The notes under the pieces are model-generated. The model worked only from the letters and a program-made list of their open reading frames with translations, was not told the origin of the DNA and did not search any database. A DNA stretch of 9,371 nucleotides from an uncultured Bacillota bacterium. Its GTDB lineage: Bacteria > Bacillota > Clostridia > Christensenellales > UBA1242. This document shows positions 1-7,038 of this stretch, in pieces. The DNA is taken from contig CAMEKL010000015.1 in assembly GCA_945921365.1 (NCBI GenBank), positions 1 to 9,371 of the forward strand, in the 5' to 3' direction. Every line of letters begins with the position of its first letter. The first letter of the stretch is position 1. The position numbers and the translations under genes are program-made.

Positions 1-741
1 ATTGCAAACTATCATTTCACCACGCTAACTCCAAACTTGGGTGTTGTTGACTACTATGGCAACACTTTTGTGCTTGCCGACATTCCTGGGCTTATTGAAG
101 GTGCAAGCGAAGGCGTTGGGCTTGGCCATGATTTCTTAAAGCATATTGAAAGAGTTAGACTAATCCTGCACATGATAGACATTTCTGGAATTGAAGGCAG
201 AGATGCATATTCAGATTACACACAAATAAACAAAGAACTTAAAAATTACAGCGAAAAACTTTCAAACTTAAAGCAAATTATTGTTCTAACAAAAACAGAC
301 CTACTTTCAAAAGAAGAACTAGATGAAAAGATTGATAATTTTAAAAAGCAAATTGGAGAAGATAAAATTGTTGTTTCAATTTCGTCAATCACACATTCTG
401 GACTTGACGAGCTTAAAAAAACAATTTGGGAAAATTTAAAAGACATTCCAAAGCCAGAAGCCATTGAAGTTGAAATTGAAGAATTAGACAAACGTGATAA
501 AGAAAGCCTTAACATAACAGTTGAAGAAGATGGTGCCTATAGAGTTGAAGGTGGACTCATAGATAACATGGTTCGTGGCATTTTCCTTGATGATATGGAA
601 AGTTTTGCCTATTTCCAAAAGCGCTTAAAAGAAGATGGAATACTTGATAAACTTCGTGAAAAAGGTGCTAAAGATGGCGACACAATTAGAATTAAAGATG
701 CTGAATTTATATTCACAGCCCTATCCTATTATATACTTTAA
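1..741 (+). CDS. obgE: GTPase ObgE/CgtA, 3' part (5' end outside window)
   Basis: Essential ribosome-associated GTPase acting in 50S assembly and stress response. The reading frame is open from base 1 (first codon ATT), so the visible 246 residues are the C-terminal part of a protein normally near 420-430 residues. The N-terminal glycine-rich Obg domain and the G1 P-loop are off the window. Seen in order: switch I/G2 FTTLTPNLG (residues 6-14), G3 DIPGLIEGA (27-35), G4 as TKTD (97-100), G5 region SSITHSGL (128-135), and a C-terminal OCT domain (about 170-246) with the typical GGLIDNMVRG and GAKDGDTIRI stretches. A TTG at base 37 could be taken as a start, but it sits inside the G2 motif and is not one. 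The oddity is Thr for Asn in the NKxD motif. The next gene follows after 20 bases on the same strand, so they are probably cotranscribed. Identity is secure. Confidence 0.96.
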   Translation: MANYHFTTLTPNLGVVDYYGNTFVLADIPGLIEGASEGVGLGHDFLKHIERVRLILHMIDISGIEGRDAYSDYTQINKELKNYSEKLSNLKQIIVLTKTDLLSKEELDEKIDNFKKQIGEDKIVVSISSITHSGLDELKKTIWENLKDIPKPEAIEVEIEELDKRDKESLNITVEEDGAYRVEGGLIDNMVRGIFLDDMESFAYFQKRLKEDGILDKLREKGAKDGDTIRIKDAEFIFTALSYYIL

Positions 742-747
742 ACATAC

Positions 748-754
748 GAAGAGG
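748..754 (+). promoter_or_regulatory. Ribosome binding site that sets the GTG start of the next gene
   Basis: GAAGAGG resembles the AAGGAGG consensus. It lies 7 bases before GTG at 762 but only 1 base before the upstream in-frame TTG at 756. The spacing therefore favours the GTG start. Confidence 0.7.
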
Positions 755-761
755 TTTGCCA

Positions 762-2417
762 GTGAAAAAGAAGTATCAAAACAAAACAAAGCTTTTAAAT
801 TCAAATGAATCATTTGAAAACAATGTAAAGCTTTATTGCAATCTTATTGCAAAGAAAGTTGGAAGAAACACAAAATATGTGGAGGAATATTTCTCGAAAT
901 ATTTTAAGTTTTTGGACGAACTTGGTGTTCTAGACTTTATTCCTAAAAAGAGAATTAACAAGAACATCAAAACACTAACGATAAATTATTTAAAAAATAT
1001 GGAAAGAGGCACTGGCGCTTATTATCTAACTTCGGAGAACTCCATAAATTTTAGAAATTCTCAATCTTTGAATGAAGTTGTTTATTTTATTCACGAATTT
1101 AATCATATGCTATCAGCAGATATTGAAATTGTTAGAAATAAAAATGGGGTTATAGAAAAAGAAAAAACAGGTTTTGCAACTTTTGAATATGTCACACCTA
1201 AGCCAGAGATTTCTTCAACGCTTAAAACATTAGATTTGTTGGAACTTTGCAAATATGTTGAAAATTTTAAAATTGTTGATATATCAAGTTTTTTTCACGC
1301 AGAAGATTGGGCAAAAAATTTCTTGAATGATAGAATACAAGTTCTTGTTTATGAGACTTGCACTTCAAAAAACAATTACTGCAAAGAAAAAATTCTTGAT
1401 GAACTTGTTGCATTTTTTACAAAAAAAGAATTTAAAGATATAAACATTGCGCTTTCATCTTCTATTGTTGCACAAATAACAAAGATAAATAACAATAAAT
1501 ATATTGTTAAAGAACACACAAATTCAAATGCATACACAATAGATGGAAATTTTGATATCACAGGAATTAACGAAGGGACAACACAATTTTTAACTTGCTT
1601 GTTCTTGACAAAACTTTTTGGAAAAGATAACTTAAATTATATTTATACAACAGAAGTTAAGTGTTCAGAAATGCTTTACAAGCTTTTTGGAAATTCTCTT
1701 TTTGAAGGATATTTCTCTCACTCATTTAAACCAATGCAAGATTATTTAGGGCTTGAAGAAGATGCAATTGTAAAAATTGTTGAAAGAATTGAAAGATTAA
1801 ATAAAAATCAATATTTAGACTTTGAAGTTTCAAATACTGACCTTCTTGAACTTTCAACAGATTTGAGCTACATTCTTGCAGAAAAAATTGCTGGCTTTGT
1901 TATTTATTTCCCAGATCAAATTAAAAGCGCAAAAAATGTTTATAACATGATATATTCTTCCATTTATGAATATTCAAAATCACTATATTTTGGAATTAAC
2001 AAAAATCAAGTTTGCCCAGAAATTAAAGAAACAATTAAAACTGATCTTGCACAAGTGTTCAATTTAACAATTGATTTAATTAAAGACTATGCAAATGAAG
2101 AGAAGAACCAAGATGAAAAATTTATGGATATTGTCGGTTCTCTTGAAAAAATAACAACAGAAGAGGAAGCAGAAGTTATTAAAAACATTGAGATTATAAA
2201 CAACAATTTATATAACTTTGTTGAATATGGTCTTGAAGAGATTATTCCAATTAAATATGTTGATGGATTTGATATGTATTTAAGAGACTATAACAAACAA
2301 GATTATATTAGAACTTCAACAAAAGCAAAAAATGGATCAAAATGTTTTAAAATTAAAGATTTTAACGATTATCAAGCTGATGTGTTTGTGGTCGATGAAC
2401 AAAATTTGGCAAATTAA
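762..2417 (+). CDS. Uncharacterised protein with HEXXH and NEG motifs, possible zinc metallopeptidase
   Basis: I do not recognise a named family with certainty. The start is GTG at 762 (551 residues), chosen by ribosome-site spacing; TTG at 756 is the alternative. Seen: HEFNH at residues 111-115 within a hydrophobic helix (VVYFIHEFNHML), fitting the HExxH zinc-binding and catalytic motif, and GINEGTTQFLT near residues 268-278. In gluzincin peptidases a Glu in a downstream NEG-like helix is the third zinc ligand. I recall similar HExxH plus NEGxTxxLT pairs in hypothetical proteins of uncultured Firmicutes. Here about 155 residues separate the two motifs, which suggests a helical insertion. The remaining C-terminal half is Lys/Glu/Asn-rich and probably helical. 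There is no signal peptide or clear membrane segment, so a cytoplasmic location is inferred. It sits 20 bases after obgE and ends at a terminator. The peptidase call is inference; a non-catalytic relative is possible. Confidence 0.6.
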   Translation: MKKKYQNKTKLLNSNESFENNVKLYCNLIAKKVGRNTKYVEEYFSKYFKFLDELGVLDFIPKKRINKNIKTLTINYLKNMERGTGAYYLTSENSINFRNSQSLNEVVYFIHEFNHMLSADIEIVRNKNGVIEKEKTGFATFEYVTPKPEISSTLKTLDLLELCKYVENFKIVDISSFFHAEDWAKNFLNDRIQVLVYETCTSKNNYCKEKILDELVAFFTKKEFKDINIALSSSIVAQITKINNNKYIVKEHTNSNAYTIDGNFDITGINEGTTQFLTCLFLTKLFGKDNLNYIYTTEVKCSEMLYKLFGNSLFEGYFSHSFKPMQDYLGLEEDAIVKIVERIERLNKNQYLDFEVSNTDLLELSTDLSYILAEKIAGFVIYFPDQIKSAKNVYNMIYSSIYEYSKSLYFGINKNQVCPEIKETIKTDLAQVFNLTIDLIKDYANEEKNQDEKFMDIVGSLEKITTEEEAEVIKNIEIINNNLYNFVEYGLEEIIPIKYVDGFDMYLRDYNKQDYIRTSTKAKNGSKCFKIKDFNDYQADVFVVDEQNLAN

Positions 2418-2459
2418 GAAAAAAATATTATAAATTTAAAAAATTTTTAAATTTTAAGC

Positions 2460-2489
2460 AAAAAAAGAAGCAAAAATGCTTCTTTTTTT
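2460..2489. terminator. Bidirectional intrinsic terminator between convergent genes
   Basis: A perfect 13-bp inverted repeat (arms 2460-2472 and 2477-2489, GAAGC core, loop AAAA at 2473-2476) is flanked by A on one side and T on the other. The rightward transcript therefore ends in a U run (2483-2489 and beyond), and the leftward transcript has one from the A run at 2460-2466. It lies 43 bases after the stop of the zinc-motif gene and 17 bases beyond the mutL stop, so it can serve both converging transcripts. Confidence 0.85.
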
Positions 2490-2505
2490 ATTTTCTTATT
2501 GCTTT

Positions 2506-4347
2506 TTAAACAATTCTTTTAAAAAGTTTTTCAAGTTCGGTTTTTGAAATCTCAACAACTATTGGTCTGCCATGTGGGCAAAGAAGAACATGATCACCAT
2601 TTTTAAAGTTGTTAAGAAGAGCTTCAATTTCGCTCTCGCTGATTTTATCTCCGCCCTTAATTGCAGACTTGCAAGCAAGTTGCGTGAATTTTTCGTTTAT
2701 ATAACTTATTGGTTTTCCAACAAAAGTTTCAGTGTCTTTAAGAACAGAAGCAAAGAAATTTTCAATGTTCATTCCACTTAAAAGGTATGGAACTGAAAAT
2801 ACATTTATCTCGTTGTTTGTCAATGCAATTGTAAATCCAAAATTTTTAAATTTATCAATATTTTCGCTTAAAAAATTAAATTCTTTTTCATTTATTTTTA
2901 TTTTTATAGGCAAAAACAAATTTTGTGAAATAATTTGGTTGTTGTTTACTTCTTGCATGATTTTGTCAAATAGAAATCTTTCGTGTCCTGCATGTTGGTC
3001 TAAAAGAAGAACATTGTCGTCCTGCTCTAAAACAATATATGTGTCAAAAAGAGTTCCAACAATTGTGTAATCTTTTATTTCAGTGCCTAATTCTTCCTGT
3101 TTTGAAAGTTCAATTTTATTTTCTCTCGCTTCAACTTCAACTTCTTCAAGTGCATTTGTTTTTGGGAAAAAATCTATATTTTCTTCATTAAAACTAAAAA
3201 CAGATTTAACAATCTGGCTTGGCTTATCTTTTAAAACATCTTCCGTCTGCTTCTCGTCAAACAAAAATTTAAAACTTGCCCCAGTGTTATCTTTTATTGT
3301 TTGTGGTTTGTCTTCCACTTTCTGTAAATTTTCAACATTGTTAAATTTTATTTCCTGAACATAACTAACGCCTTCAAGTGCCTTAAAAATTGCATTTGAA
3401 ACAAAACCATAAATCCTGCCTGGATTTGAAAATTTAACTTCTTGTTTTGATGGGTGAACGTTAACATCAACATCTTCAAAAGGAAGAGTTAAATTAAGAG
3501 CAAAAAGCGGAAATTTACCTTTCATAATTTGCCCTTCAAGCGCATCTAAAATTGCGGAAGATATCATATAGTTTGAAACAAGTCTGCCATTAACAAAGAG
3601 TGTTTCATATGTTTTGTTAGACTTACAATAAGTTGGTCTTGCAATGAATCCCTCAATTCTAAGTTCTCCGCTGTTTTCTTCAACTTTAACAAGGTTATCA
3701 TATGCCTCTTTTCCATAAACAACATAGAGCGCTTCTTTTAACCCGTTTCCAAAAGTGCTATAAATAATTTTTCCATCAACAACATATTTAACAGAAATTT
3801 CTGGGTTTGCAAGAATCAGTTTTGAAACAAGGTGTGTTATTTCCCCTTCTTCACTCTTTGGCTTTTTTAAGAATTTCAACCTTGCAGGAGTGTTAAAAAA
3901 CAAGTTTCTAACAATTATCGTTGTTCCATCAAAAGCACCAATACTTGATTTTTCTTCTTTTTTGCCACCAACAAGTGAAATTTTTGTTGCAAAATCTTCA
4001 TCTTTTGTTTTTGTTATCATTTCAACCCTTGAAACAGAAGCAATTGATGCAAGTGCTTCACCACGAAATCCTAAAGAAGAGATATTGTCTAAATCTTCAA
4101 CATTTTTAATTTTGCTTGTAGCATGAGGCATAAATGCTTTTTCAACATCGTTTGATTCAATTCCACAGCCATCATCAGAAATTATTATTTCACTAAGTCC
4201 ACCATTTGAAATTTCAATTGAAATATTTTTTGCCCCAGCATCAATTGAATTTTCAAACAGTTCTTTAACAACAGATGCTGGCCTTTCAACAACTTCACCT
4301 GCGCTTATTCTATTAAAAACATCTTCGTTTAAAATGTTAATAGCCAT
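2506..4347 (-). CDS. mutL: DNA mismatch repair endonuclease MutL
   Basis: MutL couples MutS mismatch recognition to strand removal; in bacteria lacking MutH it nicks the new strand itself. The 613 residues (usual Firmicutes length) start at ATG 4347, which has AAAAGGAG five bases upstream. An in-frame ATG 18 bases earlier overlaps the mutS end and lacks such a site. N-terminal GHKL ATPase: ENSIDAG (32-38), DDGCGI (58-63), GFRGEAL (93-99), NTPARLKFL (152-160), then VNVHPSKQEV (about 295-304). A variable linker (about 330-430) leads to the C-terminal endonuclease domain with DQHAGHE (450-456), ACKSAIKGGD (558-567) and CPHGRP (590-595), the metal-binding set of nicking MutLs. QNLFLP (475-480) matches the beta-clamp-binding position (QEMIVP in Bacillus subtilis, from memory). 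The final Glu of DQHA(X)2E(X)4E is Asp here. It is the last gene of the miaB-mutS-mutL operon and is probably translationally coupled to mutS. Confidence 0.97.
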   Translation of the reverse strand: MAINILNEDVFNRISAGEVVERPASVVKELFENSIDAGAKNISIEISNGGLSEIIISDDGCGIESNDVEKAFMPHATSKIKNVEDLDNISSLGFRGEALASIASVSRVEMITKTKDEDFATKISLVGGKKEEKSSIGAFDGTTIIVRNLFFNTPARLKFLKKPKSEEGEITHLVSKLILANPEISVKYVVDGKIIYSTFGNGLKEALYVVYGKEAYDNLVKVEENSGELRIEGFIARPTYCKSNKTYETLFVNGRLVSNYMISSAILDALEGQIMKGKFPLFALNLTLPFEDVDVNVHPSKQEVKFSNPGRIYGFVSNAIFKALEGVSYVQEIKFNNVENLQKVEDKPQTIKDNTGASFKFLFDEKQTEDVLKDKPSQIVKSVFSFNEENIDFFPKTNALEEVEVEARENKIELSKQEELGTEIKDYTIVGTLFDTYIVLEQDDNVLLLDQHAGHERFLFDKIMQEVNNNQIISQNLFLPIKIKINEKEFNFLSENIDKFKNFGFTIALTNNEINVFSVPYLLSGMNIENFFASVLKDTETFVGKPISYINEKFTQLACKSAIKGGDKISESEIEALLNNFKNGDHVLLCPHGRPIVVEISKTELEKLFKRIV

Positions 4348-4352
4348 AAAAA

Positions 4353-4360
4353 CTCCTTTT
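4353..4360 (-). promoter_or_regulatory. mutL ribosome binding site overlapping the mutS stop
   Basis: The minus strand reads AAAAGGAG followed by TTTTT and ATG (4347-4345). Its first two bases are the last two of the mutS TAA stop (4361-4359). A terminating ribosome would therefore cover this site, consistent with coupled translation. It decides the mutL start in favour of 4347. Confidence 0.85.
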
Positions 4361-7028
4361 AACATTTAGAAATTAAATTATTAAGTATTTCAAGTGCGCC
4401 AATTGGTGTGACCATGTTGATATCTAAACTTTTTAAACTTTCAATAATTTCATCTTCCTTTTTAGAAGTTGTTCTATCTTCATAAACTCCCAAATTGGCA
4501 TCTGCAATTTTTCTGTTTATATCTGCGTTCTCCAAATTTTTGCTTATATCTTTTGCACGAGAAATAACTTCATTTGGAAGCCCTGCAAGTTTTGCAACTG
4601 CAATTCCAAAACTTTTGTTTGCTCCACCTCTAACAACTTTTCTTAGGAAGATTATTTCATCTCCCATTTCTTTAACCGTTATGCGATAGTTCTTCACACC
4701 ACGAAGTAAACCTTCAAGTTCTGTGAGTTCATGATAGTGAGTTGAAAAAAGTGTTTTAAAATTCGCTTTGTTTGAAATATATTCCATAAGCGACCATGCA
4801 ATTGAAAGACCATCAAATGTTGATGTTCCTCTTCCAACTTCATCTAAAATCACCAAACTTTTGTCGGTTGCATTTCTTAAAATATTTGAAACCTCGCTCA
4901 TCTCAACCATAAATGTTGATTGGCCAGAAGCAAGGTCATCACTTGCACCAACACGAGTAAAAATTCTGTCTGTAATGCAAATTTGTGCGCTTTTTGCTGG
5001 AACAAAACTTCCAATGTGTGCCATAAGAACAATAAGTGCAACTTGGCGCATAAATGTGCTTTTCCCTGCCATGTTTGGCCCAGTGATAATAAGCGTTTTG
5101 TCAGTTGTTGAGTTTAGATAAACGTCGTTTGGAACAAATCTATTTCTATTTATCTCTTCAACAACTGGATGTCTACCTTCAATAATTTTTATTTCATCAA
5201 CCGAATTGTTGATAATTGGCTTACAATAATTGTTCTTTTGTGCAACAACAGCAAGTGAGACTAAACAATCTAATTCTGCAATAATTTTTGAAGCGATTTG
5301 AAATCTTTCTAAATTAGAAAACAAAGTGTTAACAATATCTTTAAACAAAATTGCTTGAAGTTTTAGTGCATTTTCAGTTGAATTTATCACTTTATCTTCA
5401 ATTTGCTTAAGTTCGTCAGTAATATAACGTTCTGTGTTAACCGTTGTTTGTTTTCTTATATATCTATATGGAACTTGGTCAGATTGCAATTTTGAAACTT
5501 CAATGTAGTATCCAAACACTCTGTTGTAAGTTATTTTCAGTGTTTTAATTCCTGTTTCTTCTTTTTCTTTCTCTTCGAGTTTCGCGATTAAATCATTTGC
5601 AATTAGTTTTGCTCGTCTTAAATCATCAAATTCTTTGTTATATCCTAATTTGATAACATTTGGTTCTTTTAATAGCACTGGTGCTTCTGGGTCAATTGAA
5701 TCAAAGAGAAGTTTTCTCATATCTTCAAGTGTATCTAAATTATTATATAAAATAGTAAGTTTTTCAGAGAAAAATCTTTTAAGAATTTCTTTAAGTTTTG
5801 GCAGATTTTCAAGAGAATCTATAAGCCCAAGAGCATCTTTTGGCGTGAAGTTTCCATAGGCAACTCTTCCCGCAATTCTCTCGATATCTCCCATCTTGTT
5901 TAAAATTGAAGCAATCTCGTCACGAGCAATCATGTTTTTTGTTAGTTCTTCAACTGCATCAAGGCGTCTATTTATTTCTTTATCATCTTGAAGAGGCTTT
6001 ATTAGCCAATCTCTAAACATTCTAGCACCCATACTGGATGAAGTTCTATCAAGAACAGAGAGAAGTGTGCCTTTCTTTTTCCTTTCCTTAAATGTTTCAG
6101 TAAGTTCAAGATTTTTTCTTGCAATTGCGTCTAGTTTTAAAAACTTTTTATCATCAATTGTGATAATTTTGTTAATTTGACCTAAATTTCTCTTTTGAGT
6201 TTCAGAAATGTAAGTTAAAAGTGCTCCAGACGCAATTAAAATGCTGTTATTTTTCTTAATTTTAGATTCCTCAATTTCTTCATCACAAAATTGTTTGCAA
6301 ATTTTATCAAGTGCAAGTTTTTTATCAAACGCATAGTCATAATATATTGTTAAAAGAGGTGCAATTTCTTGCATGAAAAGTGTGTGATTTTTTAAAATTT
6401 TGTAATCCTCTCCGCTAACAACAATTTCAGAAGGAAGAAATCTGTTTAAAACACTGTAAGCTTCAATTAAAGCCTTTTCACCGGTGAAAGGAACATCTTC
6501 TATGCAAAATTCTCCTGTTGAAATATCAGAATATGCAATTCCAATGTTTTTAATTGAACTAACACTCATTTCTTTTTCATCAAGTTTTTCCCAGTTTTTT
6601 GCAAGTTCCTTAATATCAAAACTTTTGTTATCCTTTTCTAAAAACAAACAAGCAATAAAGTTGTTTTTCCTATTTTCAATCATGCTTTCATCAACAACTG
6701 TTCCTGGAGTGATGATCCTTGTTATTTTTCTATCTACAAGTTGACCTTTAATAACTTCGCCAACTTGGTCACAAATTGCAACTTTATAGCCTTCTGCAAT
6801 TAGTTTTGCAATATAGTTGTCAACAGCATGATATGGAACGCCACACATTGGAGCTTTTTCTTCAAGCCCACAACTTTTTGATGTTAACGTTAAATTTAAA
6901 ACTTTTGAAACAGTTATGGCATCGTCAAAAAAGATTTCATAGAAATCTCCAAGCCTATAAAAGATTATTGCATCACCATACTCTTTTTTTAAATCAACAT
7001 AATATTGCATTGTTGAAGTTAGTGCCAT
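4359..7028 (-). CDS. mutS: DNA mismatch repair protein MutS
   Basis: MutS is a homodimeric ATPase that clamps DNA, detects mispairs and small loops, and recruits MutL. The 889 residues are slightly above the usual 850-880, partly from a charged stretch at about 131-160. The start at ATG 7028 has AGGAGA with GGAG five bases upstream. Domain I carries the mismatch-probing Phe-x-Glu as GDFYE (27-31), with CGVPYHA (62-68) and ITPGTV (106-111) further on. The core and lever domains (about 265-615) include GARMFRDWL (334-342). The C-terminal ATPase has Walker A GPNMAGKST (650-658), SGQSTFMVEM (701-710), Walker B LVILDEVGRGTSTFDG (725-740) and STHYHEL (762-768). The tail ends with the usual TPIGALEIL-type helix (874-882). 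I find no clear QLSLF-type clamp motif; NLGVY (845-849) sits where one is expected. Eight bases follow miaB and mutL is next, a widespread Firmicutes arrangement. Confidence 0.98.
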   Translation of the reverse strand: MALTSTMQYYVDLKKEYGDAIIFYRLGDFYEIFFDDAITVSKVLNLTLTSKSCGLEEKAPMCGVPYHAVDNYIAKLIAEGYKVAICDQVGEVIKGQLVDRKITRIITPGTVVDESMIENRKNNFIACLFLEKDNKSFDIKELAKNWEKLDEKEMSVSSIKNIGIAYSDISTGEFCIEDVPFTGEKALIEAYSVLNRFLPSEIVVSGEDYKILKNHTLFMQEIAPLLTIYYDYAFDKKLALDKICKQFCDEEIEESKIKKNNSILIASGALLTYISETQKRNLGQINKIITIDDKKFLKLDAIARKNLELTETFKERKKKGTLLSVLDRTSSSMGARMFRDWLIKPLQDDKEINRRLDAVEELTKNMIARDEIASILNKMGDIERIAGRVAYGNFTPKDALGLIDSLENLPKLKEILKRFFSEKLTILYNNLDTLEDMRKLLFDSIDPEAPVLLKEPNVIKLGYNKEFDDLRRAKLIANDLIAKLEEKEKEETGIKTLKITYNRVFGYYIEVSKLQSDQVPYRYIRKQTTVNTERYITDELKQIEDKVINSTENALKLQAILFKDIVNTLFSNLERFQIASKIIAELDCLVSLAVVAQKNNYCKPIINNSVDEIKIIEGRHPVVEEINRNRFVPNDVYLNSTTDKTLIITGPNMAGKSTFMRQVALIVLMAHIGSFVPAKSAQICITDRIFTRVGASDDLASGQSTFMVEMSEVSNILRNATDKSLVILDEVGRGTSTFDGLSIAWSLMEYISNKANFKTLFSTHYHELTELEGLLRGVKNYRITVKEMGDEIIFLRKVVRGGANKSFGIAVAKLAGLPNEVISRAKDISKNLENADINRKIADANLGVYEDRTTSKKEDEIIESLKSLDINMVTPIGALEILNNLISKC

Positions 7029-7032
7029 AAAA

Positions 7033-7038
7033 TCTCCT
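7033..7038 (-). promoter_or_regulatory. mutS ribosome binding site containing the miaB stop
   Basis: The minus strand reads TAGGAGA then TTTT and ATG at 7028. The miaB stop TAG (7039-7037) shares its AG with the AGGAG ribosome site. Termination of miaB thus places the ribosome on the mutS initiation signal, which suggests coupling. Confidence 0.85.

Noticed and set aside
756..761. TTG at 756 as start of the zinc-motif gene
   Set aside because: Only one base separates it from the GAAGAGG ribosome site; GTG at 762 has the normal 7-base spacing.
2432..2454. AT-only palindrome (AAATTTAAAAA, A, TTTTTAAATTT) as a regulatory site or origin element
   Set aside because: It is made only of A and T in a very AT-rich spacer beside a terminator and would form a weak hairpin. 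At most it aids termination.
2572..3358. Three open frames opposite mutL (up to 112 codons) on the + strand
   Set aside because: They lie wholly inside a well-conserved mutL on the other strand, have Ser/Phe/Lys-rich compositions typical of antisense reading, and lack ribosome sites and recognisable motifs.
4768..5121. A 117-codon open frame opposite mutS
   Set aside because: It overlaps the mutS ATPase region, the most constrained part of the gene, and its translation shows no domain. It is an antisense shadow.
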